DNA of 64,000 nucleotides from Streptomyces globosus. Its GTDB lineage: Bacteria; Actinomycetota; Actinomycetes; Streptomycetales; Streptomycetaceae. The first letter of the stretch is position 1, and each line of letters starts with the position of its first letter. Positions 43,810 to 51,602 of the stretch are shown one piece after another. Location: positions 1,801,501-1,865,500 of the forward strand of contig NZ_CP030862.1 of assembly GCF_003325375.1 (NCBI RefSeq), read 5' to 3'. A model generated the notes under the pieces. That model was given only the letters and a program-made list of their open reading frames with translations. It searched no databases and was not told the DNA's origin. Both the position numbers and the translations under genes were made by a program.

Positions 43810-44759
43810 TCCGGCAGATCGGCGCCGCCGAGATCACCGCGCTGCTCGGGCCCGCCGCGGCGGCCGACGCCCTGGCCGACGCCCTGCGCGCGGGGCTCGA
43901 CCCGGAGGCCTGCCCGCAGCGCAGCGCGGTCGCCGTGCCGGGCGGCGGGGAACTGCTGCTGATGCCGGCCGCGCAGGGGGCGTACGCCGGTGTGAAGATC
44001 GCCGGGGTGGCGCCGGGAAACCCGGCGCGCGGCCTGCCCCGGATCACCGGCTCCTACCTCCTCCTCGACGGGCCCACCCTCAGCCCGGTCGCCCTCCTCG
44101 ACGGCGCCGCCCTCACGGCGCTGCGCACACCGGCGGTCTCGGCGCTGGCCCTGCGGCACCTCGCCCCGGCCGGGCGGCCGCTGCGGCTGGTGCTCTTCGG
44201 GACGGGCCCGCAGGCGTACGGGCACCTCGAAGCCGCGGCCGCGGTGCGGGAGCTGGCCGAGGCCGTCGTCGTGGGCCGGGACCCCGGCGGTCCGGGCGCG
44301 AAGGCCCTTGCGGAGCACGCCCGCACACTGGGCGTCCCGGCGCGGACGGGCAGCGCGGCGGACGTGGCCGGGGCGGACCTGGTGCTGTGCTGCACCACGG
44401 CCCGCACCCCGCTCTTCGACGGGCGGCTCGTCGCGCCCGGCGCGGTGGTCGTGGCGGTCGGCTCGCACGAGCCGGACGCCCGCGAGACGGACACGGCGCT
44501 GGTGCGGCGCTCTGCCGTGTACGTCGAAGCCCGGTCGGCGGCCCTGCGGGAGGCGGGGGACCTGCTGGTTCCGGAGGCGGAGGGGGCGATCGGGCCCGGC
44601 TGCATCACGGCCACCCTGGCCGACCTGGTCGCGGGGCGGGCGCCGGGGCCGGGCCCGGCGGGTTGTCCACAGCTCTTCAAGAGCGTGGGCATGGCCTGGG
44701 AGGATCTCGCCGTGGCGGTGGCGCTGTACGCGGCCGCCGGGAAGAACAGCGAAACGTGA
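43806..44759 (+). CDS. Ornithine cyclodeaminase/mu-crystallin family protein (probable 1-pyrroline-2-carboxylate reductase)
   Basis: 317 residues with the Rossmann motif LVLFGTGPQAYGHL and the substrate-site segments GVKIAGVAPGN and LLDGAALTALRTPAVSA. Family members found in hydroxyproline loci reduce 1-pyrroline-2-carboxylate to L-proline using NAD(P)H; others cyclise ornithine. GTG 43806 overlaps the upstream gene. The stop codon (44757-44759) lies inside the regulon element that precedes the GntR gene. Confidence 0.85.
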   Translation: MIRQIGAAEITALLGPAAAADALADALRAGLDPEACPQRSAVAVPGGGELLLMPAAQGAYAGVKIAGVAPGNPARGLPRITGSYLLLDGPTLSPVALLDGAALTALRTPAVSALALRHLAPAGRPLRLVLFGTGPQAYGHLEAAAAVRELAEAVVVGRDPGGPGAKALAEHARTLGVPARTGSAADVAGADLVLCCTTARTPLFDGRLVAPGAVVVAVGSHEPDARETDTALVRRSAVYVEARSAALREAGDLLVPEAEGAIGPGCITATLADLVAGRAPGPGPAGCPQLFKSVGMAWEDLAVAVALYAAAGKNSET

Positions 44760-44773
44760 CATTGTACGCTGTT
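44745..44773. promoter_or_regulatory. Shared regulon element, site 5, framed by an inverted repeat (GntR promoter)
   Basis: ACGTGACATTGTAC (44754-44767) fits the consensus. Perfect 7-base arms AACAGCG (44745-44751) and CGCTGTT (44767-44773) enclose it. A possible -10 TACGCT (44765-44770) overlaps. The position directly before the GntR gene implies autoregulation. Confidence 0.65.
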
Positions 44774-44800
44774 CCTCTGCGATCTCTCGGAGGACAAGCA

Positions 44801-45520
44801 ATGGGTGACCTGAAGCAGCACAGCCTCATCAAGGCCCAGGAACGGCTCCGCGACCAGGTCGGCCACGCGCTCCGAGCGGCTCTGATAGCGGGCGAACTGC
44901 GCCCCGGCAGCGTCTACTCGGCCCCCGGCCTCGCCGCCGAACTCGGCGTCTCCGCCACCCCCGTCCGCGAGGCCATGCTCGACCTCGCCCGCGAGGGCCT
45001 GGTCGAGCCGGTCCGCAACAAGGGCTTCAGGATCACCGAGGTCAGCGAACGCGACCTGGACCAGTACACCGAACTCCGCACGATGATCGAGGTCCCCACG
45101 GTCGGCAGGGTCACCCGGATGGCCGCCCGCGAGCAGCTGGAGGCCCTGCGCCCGATCGCGGAGGAGATCGTCACCAGCGCCCGCGAGCACAACCTCATCG
45201 GCTACCTGGAGGCGGACCGCCGCTTCCACCTGACCCTGCTGGGGCTCGCCGGGAACGAGCGCCTGGTCGAGACCGTCGGCGACCTGCGCAAGCGCTCCCG
45301 CCTCTACGGGCTCACGGGCCTGGACGAGGCGGGCAAGCTGGTCTCCTCCGCCGAGGAGCACCTGGAACTCCTCGACCTGATGATCGCGGGCGACGCGGAG
45401 GCGGCCGAGGCGTGCATGGCGCGCCACCTGGGCCACGTCCGCTCGCTGTGGGCGGAGGGCCGCGACGAGCCGGTGGGCCGCCCCGCGGCGGGCGGCCTCG
45501 GCTCCGGCCTCACCGGCTGA
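44801..45520 (+). CDS. GntR/FCD-family regulator, probable regulator of the hydroxyproline regulon
   Basis: 239 residues. Winged helix at the N-terminus (SAPGLAAELGVSATPVREAM), then an all-helical FCD effector domain with the usual metal-site residues: Asp and His in YLEADRRFHLTLL, and His in SSAEEHLELL and MARHLGHV. FadR-branch regulators bind carboxylates and repress. ATG 44801 follows GGAGG (44789-44793). It lies at the end of the hydroxyproline gene run with its own copy of the shared element, and no other regulator lies within 33.5-54.8 kb, so it is the best candidate for the protein that binds all six sites. Confidence 0.92.
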   Translation: MGDLKQHSLIKAQERLRDQVGHALRAALIAGELRPGSVYSAPGLAAELGVSATPVREAMLDLAREGLVEPVRNKGFRITEVSERDLDQYTELRTMIEVPTVGRVTRMAAREQLEALRPIAEEIVTSAREHNLIGYLEADRRFHLTLLGLAGNERLVETVGDLRKRSRLYGLTGLDEAGKLVSSAEEHLELLDLMIAGDAEAAEACMARHLGHVRSLWAEGRDEPVGRPAAGGLGSGLTG

Positions 45521-45584
45521 ATGCCGCGGCCGCCCGGCCGGCCGCCCGTTCGGCCCGGGCCCGGGCCCGCCCGGCTCGGCCGGC

Positions 45585-45938
45585 TCAGCCGCCGAGCAGC
45601 CCGAGCAGCGCGCTGACCGCCTCGACCACGGGCTGCCCGATCGCCCCGACGGTCGCGGCGATGCCCGCGACCGCGGTCAGCGCGTTGTACCGCTGCTCGG
45701 GCGAGACGGCGGCGTCGGCCGAGAGGGCCGGCAGGGACTCGTCGATCCGCTGCACGGCCACCTGCGGCACCCGTGTCCGCAACTCCTGCACCAGCGGCAG
45801 CAGTTCAAGCAGTGCCCGCTCCGCGGCGGGGGAGAGGGCCGGCCCCGCCGCCGCGCCCCCGCCGAACGACATGCCGGTGTTGCCCTGGCCGCCGTGCATG
45901 TTGACGACGTTGCCGAAGTTGTAGCTGTCCCCGCTCAT
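45585..45938 (-). CDS. Small protein with N-terminal FGxxVNM motif
   Basis: 117 residues. The N-terminus carries YNFGNVVNMHGGQGNTGM, which closely repeats the C-terminus of the protein encoded just upstream (12 of 18 residues identical). After a Gly/Ala linker comes a helical region (LLELLPLVQELRTRV) and a hydrophobic C-terminus (AVAGIAATVGAIGQPVVEAVSALLGLLGG) that could insert in a membrane. The genes overlap as ATGA. The shared motif suggests that the two proteins bind each other through it. Family not recognised. Confidence 0.7.
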   Translation of the reverse strand: MSGDSYNFGNVVNMHGGQGNTGMSFGGGAAAGPALSPAAERALLELLPLVQELRTRVPQVAVQRIDESLPALSADAAVSPEQRYNALTAVAGIAATVGAIGQPVVEAVSALLGLLGG

Positions 45939-46000
45939 GCGCTGCGCATCCCCACGTTGCCGTTTCCGCCGTACATGTTGACCGTGTCGCCGAAGTAGTA
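45870..46000 (-). repeat. Two 54-base coding repeats across a gene junction
   Basis: 45870-45923 and 45947-46000 code the same 18-residue motif, one in each of two adjacent genes, separated by 23 bases that hold the ATGA start-stop overlap. The motif is Y-x-F-G-x-x-V-N-M-x-G-G-x-G-N-x-G-M. Confidence 0.8.
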
Positions 46001-46615
46001 GTTGCTCGGGTTGCTGATCGAGAGCTGCTCCACCGTCAGCCGCAGCTCCGTGTCCGGGTGCTCGATGGCGTAGGCGATCCGGTGGACCGCCTCCTCGAGC
46101 TGCGCGGGGGCGCCGGTGGCGAGGGCCGTCGACTGGCCGTTCGTCTCCACCCCGAGCGTGAAGTGCGAGGACGCCGTCACGACGGCGAGCATGTCGGCGG
46201 CGAACCAGACCAGGGCGGCGACGGCGGCGATCCAGACGAACGGGAGGACGCCGCCGAAGCCGCTCTCGCCGCGCGTCAGGGCCTCGGCAATGGCCCCGAA
46301 GAGGGTGAAGCCCAGCGCCGCGAGCAGCGTGACCGCCGTCCGCCGCAGCCACTGCAGCACGGCCTCCTTGCGCCGGGGGCGGAGGACGAAGGTGTAGACC
46401 CGCGCGACATTCGCGAGCGGATACACGGCCCCGCCCACCCACAGCAGCCGCCGTGTGACGGTCAGGTCGAGCGGCCGGCCCTTCCCGGCGGGTGCGGGCG
46501 CCGCGCCGGGCGGCCGCTGCGGAACGGGCGGCACCCCGCCCGGCTGCGCCGCCGACCCCGTCGGCCTGGGCGGCGCCGGCGGCTGCGACGGCACCCCCGA
46601 CCCTGTCGTCTCCAT
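45935..46615 (-). CDS. Membrane protein, DUF6232-like, with C-terminal FGxxVNM motif
   Basis: 226 residues from ATG 46615. A Pro-rich N-terminal 60 residues is followed by a strand-rich segment (VTRRLLWVGGAVYPLANVARV), two membrane helices (TAVTLLAALGFTLFGAIAEA and VLPFVWIAAVAALVWFAADM), a small domain containing FTLGVETNGQS, and the C-terminal motif YYFGDTVNMYGGNGNVGM. The fold resembles the Streptomyces DUF6232 family. It is co-translated with the next gene and sits between the GntR gene and the peptide transporter, apparently unrelated to either. Confidence 0.7.
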   Translation of the reverse strand: METTGSGVPSQPPAPPRPTGSAAQPGGVPPVPQRPPGAAPAPAGKGRPLDLTVTRRLLWVGGAVYPLANVARVYTFVLRPRRKEAVLQWLRRTAVTLLAALGFTLFGAIAEALTRGESGFGGVLPFVWIAAVAALVWFAADMLAVVTASSHFTLGVETNGQSTALATGAPAQLEEAVHRIAYAIEHPDTELRLTVEQLSISNPSNYYFGDTVNMYGGNGNVGMRSA

Positions 46616-46777
46616 GTATCCCCCTGGGAGCCCGCTTGAGCGAAAGGGCCATCCAACGACGCCGTCGCCGGGCGGGCAAGGGCATTTCCGGCCGCCCGTG
46701 GCGCGTCGGCGGGGGGTCCGGAGCGGACCGCGCACCACCGGATTTGGACACGGCTGGATAACGGCGGTGCCGATCCC

Positions 46778-46806
46778 TTGTCAGTGCAATTTCACATTAC
46801 TATGTT
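46778..46806 (+). promoter_or_regulatory. Promoter of the oligopeptide transporter operon
   Basis: -35 TTGTCA (46778-46783), 17-base spacer, -10 TATGTT (46801-46806). Almost identical to the collagenase promoter at 34943-34971. Predicted RNA start near 46813. Confidence 0.8.
46784..46797 (-). promoter_or_regulatory. Shared regulon element, site 2 (peptide transporter)
   Basis: Minus-strand ATGTGAAATTGCAC inside the promoter spacer, identical to site 1. A second partial copy (minus-strand ATGTGACCGGTAAC, 46804-46817) follows at a 20-base offset, as at site 1. Confidence 0.7.
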
Positions 46807-46847
46807 ACCGGTCACATCATAGAGCGCGGCCCTTCACTGGAGTGACC

Positions 46848-48590
46848 ATGACCAAGCGCAGCCAACTCGCCCTCGCCACCGCCCTGGTGGCGGCCATCGC
46901 ACTCGGCGCGACGGGATGCTCCGACCCCAAGAAGGGCTCCGCCGACAAGGGCGCCGCCAACCCCGCCGCCGCCAACGAGGGCAAGATCCTCGGCGGCACC
47001 CCGGTCAAGGGCGGCACCCTCACCGTCCTGTCGAACCAGGACTTCTCCCACCTCGACCCGGCCCGCAACTGGACGATGCCGGCGATGGACTTCGGCACCC
47101 GGCTGATCTACCGCACCCTCGTCACCTTCAAGGCCGAGCCCGGCAAGGCCGGCAGCGAGCTCGTCCCCGACCTCGCCACCGACCTCGGCACCCCCTCCAA
47201 CGGCGGCCGCACCTGGACCTTCACCCTCAAGGAGGGCCTGAAGTACGAGGACGGCACCCCGATCAAGGCCCAGGACATCAAGTACAACGTCGAGCGGTCC
47301 TTCGCCCCCGACCTCACCGGCGGCCCCGACTACGCCGCGCAGTACCTCGCCGGCGGAGAGAACTACAAGGGTCCGCTCCAGGGGCAGCACCTCGACTCCG
47401 TCAAGACCCCCGACGACCGCACCATCGTCTTCGAACTGAAGCGCCCCGTCGCCGAGTTCTCCGCGACCGCCACCCTCCCCACCTTCGCGCCCGTACCGCA
47501 GTCCCAGGAGAAGGGCACCCAGTACGACGCCCGCCCGTTCTCCTCCGGCCCGTACAAGATCGAGACCTACGACCGGGACAAGCAGCTGGTCCTCGTCCGC
47601 AACGAGCACTGGGACCCCGCGACCGACCAGGTCCGCAAGGCCTACCCGGACAGGTTCGTCGTCGTCATGGGCCTCAAGGGCGGCCAGATCGACGACCGCA
47701 TCATCGCCTCCGAAGGCGCCGACGCCTCCGCCGTGCAGTACTCCGACATGCGCCCCGAGAGCGCCCCCAAGGTCCTGCCCAAGCCCGACGTCAAGTCCCG
47801 CCTCCTCGCCGAGTCCCAGGGCTGCACCACGATGCTGCACCTGAACAACTCCCGCGCCCCCTTCAACGACCCGAAGGTCCGCGAGGCCATGCACTACGCC
47901 CTCGACAAGGAAGCGGTCATCACCGCGGGCGGCGGCCCCGCCCTCAACGAGATCGCCACCGCCTACCTGCCGCCCGCCCTCACCGGCGGCAAGCAGGCCG
48001 ACACCCTCAAGATCGCCCCGGCCGGCGACCCGGCCAAGGCCAAGGAGCTCCTCAAGGCCGCCGGCAAGGAGAGCCTGAAGGTCTCCCTCTCCGTCTCCAC
48101 CGGCGACAAGGGCGCCGCCGAGGCCATCCAGCAGGGCCTGGCCCGCGCCGGCGTCCAGGTCGTCATCGACACCGTCGACCCCGGCGCCTACTACGACGTC
48201 ATCGGCGACCTCTCCACCACCCCCGACATGACCTTCTCCGGCTGGTGCCCCGACTACCCCTCCGGCTCCACCTGGATCCCGTTCGTCTTCGACGGCCGCA
48301 CCATCAAGGAGAAGGGCAACCAGGGCAACTACGCCCAGTTCCGGGACGAGGCCGTCCAGAAGCGCATCGACGAGATCAACGCCATGGCCGACGCCAAGCA
48401 GGCCAACCAGGCCTGGATCGACCTCGACGCCGAGATCATGAAGAAGGCGCCCTCCATCCCCGTCCTGCTGGAGCGCAAGCCCCTCCTCGTCGGCACCAAC
48501 ATCGCCGGCGCCTTCGGCCACCCCGTGTGGACCGGCACCATCGACTACGCGACCGTCGGCCTCAAGGACCCCTCGAAGAGCCAGGGCTGA
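46848..48590 (+). CDS. Oligopeptide ABC transporter, substrate-binding lipoprotein
   Basis: 580 residues, family-5 extracellular solute-binding protein. Lipobox LGATGC with Cys near residue 24 anchors it to the membrane. Conserved blocks include DFGTRLIYRTLVTF, YEDGTPIKAQDIKYNVERSF and FNDPKVREAMHYALDKEAV. It should capture peptides, probably those freed by the collagenase because the two promoters are almost identical. ATG 46848 follows GGAG (46838-46841). First gene of a five-gene operon. Confidence 0.93.
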   Translation: MTKRSQLALATALVAAIALGATGCSDPKKGSADKGAANPAAANEGKILGGTPVKGGTLTVLSNQDFSHLDPARNWTMPAMDFGTRLIYRTLVTFKAEPGKAGSELVPDLATDLGTPSNGGRTWTFTLKEGLKYEDGTPIKAQDIKYNVERSFAPDLTGGPDYAAQYLAGGENYKGPLQGQHLDSVKTPDDRTIVFELKRPVAEFSATATLPTFAPVPQSQEKGTQYDARPFSSGPYKIETYDRDKQLVLVRNEHWDPATDQVRKAYPDRFVVVMGLKGGQIDDRIIASEGADASAVQYSDMRPESAPKVLPKPDVKSRLLAESQGCTTMLHLNNSRAPFNDPKVREAMHYALDKEAVITAGGGPALNEIATAYLPPALTGGKQADTLKIAPAGDPAKAKELLKAAGKESLKVSLSVSTGDKGAAEAIQQGLARAGVQVVIDTVDPGAYYDVIGDLSTTPDMTFSGWCPDYPSGSTWIPFVFDGRTIKEKGNQGNYAQFRDEAVQKRIDEINAMADAKQANQAWIDLDAEIMKKAPSIPVLLERKPLLVGTNIAGAFGHPVWTGTIDYATVGLKDPSKSQG

Positions 48591-48628
48591 ACGGCCCCGG
48601 CACCCGAGACACGACACCCACGACACCC

Positions 48629-49576
48629 ATGACAGCCACCGCAGCCCCCCAGGCCGCGACGGCCGAGACGCTCCCCCCGGGCAGCAGCCCCTGGCAGCTC
48701 GCCCGGCGGGAGCTCCGCCGCCGCCCCGCCGTCCGCATCAGCCTCTGCGTCGTCACCCTCTTCGTCCTGATGGCCGCCACCGCCCCCTGGCTCAGCGCCC
48801 TGGGCGGCTGGTCGCCCGAGGAGTTCGACAAGTCCGCCGTCGACCCCTACCTCGGCGGCCTCCCCCTCGGCTCCTTCGGCGGGATCAGCCCCGAGCACTG
48901 GCTCGGCGTCGAACCCGTCACCGGCCGCGACCTGTTCGCCCGCGTCGTCACCGGCGCCCAGGTCTCCCTGCTCATCGCGTTCTCCGCGACCGCGATCGTC
49001 GTCGTCACCGGAACCGCGGCCGGGATCGCCGCCGGCTACTTCGGCGGCCGCACCGACGCCGTCCTGTCCCGCCTGATGGACCTGACGATGTCCTTCCCGT
49101 CCCTCATCTTCATGATCGCGATGCTGTCCGTCGCCAAGGACGTCAACCGCATCGTCCTCATGACCGCCGTCATCGGCGTCTTCGGCTGGCCCGGCGTCGC
49201 CCGCGTCGTCCGCGGCCAGACCCTCTCCCTCAAGCACCGCGAGTACGTCGACGCCGCCCGCGTCGCCGGCTCCGGCTCCTGGCGGATCCTGACCCGCGAG
49301 ATCCTCCCCGGCGTCTCCGGGCCGGTCATCGCCTACACCACCCTGCTCATCCCCGGCATGATCAGCACCGAGGCCGCCCTCAGCTACCTCGGCGTCGGCG
49401 TCCGCCCGCCCACCCCCTCCTGGGGCCAGATGATCGCCGAGTCCGTGGCCTTCTACGAGACCGACCCGATGTACTTCGCCATCCCCAGCACCTTCCTCTT
49501 CCTGGCCGTCCTCGCCTTCACACTGCTCGGCGACGCCCTGCGCGACATCCTCGACCCGAGGGGGAGCCGCAGTTGA
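48629..49576 (+). CDS. Oligopeptide ABC transporter permease, DppC type
   Basis: 315 residues with an N-terminal cytoplasmic tail, one helix, a periplasmic-side loop and five more helices. The EAA loop (EYVDAARVAGSGSWRILTREILP) contacts the ATPases. The DppC-type subunit normally follows the DppB type; here the order is reversed. Its stop overlaps the next start as TTGA. Confidence 0.92.
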   Translation: MTATAAPQAATAETLPPGSSPWQLARRELRRRPAVRISLCVVTLFVLMAATAPWLSALGGWSPEEFDKSAVDPYLGGLPLGSFGGISPEHWLGVEPVTGRDLFARVVTGAQVSLLIAFSATAIVVVTGTAAGIAAGYFGGRTDAVLSRLMDLTMSFPSLIFMIAMLSVAKDVNRIVLMTAVIGVFGWPGVARVVRGQTLSLKHREYVDAARVAGSGSWRILTREILPGVSGPVIAYTTLLIPGMISTEAALSYLGVGVRPPTPSWGQMIAESVAFYETDPMYFAIPSTFLFLAVLAFTLLGDALRDILDPRGSRS

Positions 49577-50559
49577 TCCTCTACCTCGCCCGCCGGCTGC
49601 TCGCCCTCGCAGGCGTGCTCCTGGCCATCGCCGCCGTCACCTTCCTCATCTTCTACGTCCTGCCCTCCGACCCCGCCGCGGCGGCCTGCGGCAAGACGTG
49701 CAGCCCCGAGCGGATCGCCGACGTCCGCGCCTACCTCGGCCTGGACCTGCCGCTGTGGCGGCAGTTCGCCGACTTCCTCACCGGCATCTTCACCGGCCGC
49801 ACCCTCGGCACCGGCCAGTACGCCGTCCGCTGCGACTTCCCCTGCCTGGGCTACTCGTACGAGAACTCCCTGCCCGTGTGGGACCTGCTGATGGACCGCC
49901 TGCCCGTCTCGGCCTCCCTCGCCCTCGGCGCGGCCGTCCTGTGGCTCGTCCTCGGCCTCGGCGCCGGCGTCACCGCCGCCCTGCGCAAGGACACCGCCAC
50001 CGACAAGGCCCTCATGGTCGGCGCCGTCGCGGCCGCCTCCCTGCCGGTCTACTTCACGTCGGTCATGCTCATCTACGGCGTCATCCGCATCGCCGGACTG
50101 CTGCCCTACCCCGCCTACACCCCCTTCGGCTCCGACCCGCTCGGCTGGGCCTCCAACCTCCTGCTGCCCTGGACCGCACTGGCCCTGCTCTACGCCGCCA
50201 TGTACGCCCGCCAGAGCCGCGGATCCATGATCGAGGCCATGGCCGAGCCGTACATCCGCACCGCCCGCGCCAAGGGCATGCCCGAACGCACCGTCGTCGT
50301 CAAACACGGCCTGCGCTCCGGCATGACGCCGATCCTGACCATCTTCGGCATGGACCTCGGCGGGCTCCTCGCCGGCGCCGTCATCACCGAGTCCATCTTC
50401 GGGCTCCCCGGCATCGGCAGGCTGTTCTACGGCGCGCTCGTCAGCTCCGACCAGCCGGTCGTCCTCGGCGTCACCCTGCTCGCCGCCTTCTTCATCGTCG
50501 TCGCCAACCTCGCGGTCGACCTCCTGTACGCCGTCGTCGACCCGAGGGTGAGGTACTGA
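49573..50559 (+). CDS. Oligopeptide ABC transporter permease, DppB type
   Basis: 328 residues, N-terminal helix (LARRLLALAGVLLAIAAVTF) typical of DppB, and the EAA loop PYIRTARAKGMPERTVVVKH. The extra loop CGKTC/CDFPC contains four cysteines that may form disulphides outside the membrane. The start is TTG 49573, overlapping the previous stop; no alternative start fits the conserved first helix. Confidence 0.92.
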   Translation: MILYLARRLLALAGVLLAIAAVTFLIFYVLPSDPAAAACGKTCSPERIADVRAYLGLDLPLWRQFADFLTGIFTGRTLGTGQYAVRCDFPCLGYSYENSLPVWDLLMDRLPVSASLALGAAVLWLVLGLGAGVTAALRKDTATDKALMVGAVAAASLPVYFTSVMLIYGVIRIAGLLPYPAYTPFGSDPLGWASNLLLPWTALALLYAAMYARQSRGSMIEAMAEPYIRTARAKGMPERTVVVKHGLRSGMTPILTIFGMDLGGLLAGAVITESIFGLPGIGRLFYGALVSSDQPVVLGVTLLAAFFIVVANLAVDLLYAVVDPRVRY

Positions 50560-51602
50560 TGGCCGCCACCGAAGCCACCGCCGCCACCGGCACCCCCCGC
50601 AGCGCCGACGCGCCGCTCCTCGCCGTACGCGGCCTCGGCGTCACCTTCCGCACCCCGCGCGGGCCCGTCCGCGCCGTCGACTCCCTCGACTTCACCGTCG
50701 AGGCCGGCCGCACCCTCGGCATCGTCGGCGAATCCGGGTCGGGGAAGTCCGTCACCTCGCTCGCCGTCATGGGCCTGCACCGCGGCGCCGACGTCGAGGG
50801 CTCCGTCCGCCTCGACGGGCAGGAGCTCACCGGCATGGCGGAGAAGAACCTCTCCCGGCTCCGCGGCCGGAAGATGGCCATGATCTTCCAGGACCCGCTG
50901 TCCAGCCTCCACCCCTACTACACCGTCGGAGAGCAGATCGCCGAACACGTCCGCGTCCACTTCCGCAGCGGCCGCGCCGCCGCCCGCAAGCGCGCCGTGG
51001 AGATGCTCGGCGAGGTCGGCATCCCGGAACCCGCCCGCCGCGCAGGCGAGTACCCGCACCAGTTCTCCGGCGGCATGCGCCAGCGCGCCATGATCGCGAT
51101 GGCGCTGGCCTGCGAGCCCGACCTGCTCATCGCGGACGAGCCCACCACCGCCCTCGACGTCACCGTCCAGGCCCAGATCCTCGAACTCCTCGCCCGCCTC
51201 CAGCAGGAGCGCGGCCTCGGCATCGTCATGATCACCCACGACCTGGGCGTCGTCGCCCGCGTCGCCCACGAGGTGCTCGTCATGTACGGCGGCCGGGCGG
51301 CCGAACAGGCCGACGTCGACACCCTGTTCGCCGACCCCGCCCACCCGTACACCCGCGGCCTGCTCGACTCCATGCCCCGCCTCGCCGACGACGGCGACGA
51401 CGGCCCGCTGCGCGCCATCCCCGGCTCCCCTCCCTCCCTGCTCACCCCGGCCCCCGGCTGCGCCTTCGCCCCGCGCTGCGCGGTGGCCACGGACCGCTGC
51501 ACGCAGGAGCGGCCGCCGCTGCTGCCGTACGGGGACCGCCCCGGCCGGGCGGCCGCGTGCCACTACGCCGGATCCCCCATCGCCGAGGAGGCGGCCCCAT
51601 GA
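50559..51602 (+). CDS. Oligopeptide ABC transporter ATPase, DppD type
   Basis: 347 residues: Walker A GESGSGKS, Q-loop IFQDPLSSLHP, signature SGGMRQR, Walker B LLIADEPTTALD and the family C-terminal OppD extension (HPYTRGLLDSMPRL). The four cysteines in PGCAFAPRC, TDRC and AACHY match the iron-sulphur site seen in some peptide-transporter ATPases. ATG 50559 overlaps the upstream stop (TGATG). Confidence 0.94.
   Translation: MAATEATAATGTPRSADAPLLAVRGLGVTFRTPRGPVRAVDSLDFTVEAGRTLGIVGESGSGKSVTSLAVMGLHRGADVEGSVRLDGQELTGMAEKNLSRLRGRKMAMIFQDPLSSLHPYYTVGEQIAEHVRVHFRSGRAAARKRAVEMLGEVGIPEPARRAGEYPHQFSGGMRQRAMIAMALACEPDLLIADEPTTALDVTVQAQILELLARLQQERGLGIVMITHDLGVVARVAHEVLVMYGGRAAEQADVDTLFADPAHPYTRGLLDSMPRLADDGDDGPLRAIPGSPPSLLTPAPGCAFAPRCAVATDRCTQERPPLLPYGDRPGRAAACHYAGSPIAEEAAP

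Noticed and set aside
45521..45584. GC-rich inverted repeats between the GntR gene and the small motif protein as a terminator
   Set aside because: Several alternative short GC stems are possible and none stands out.
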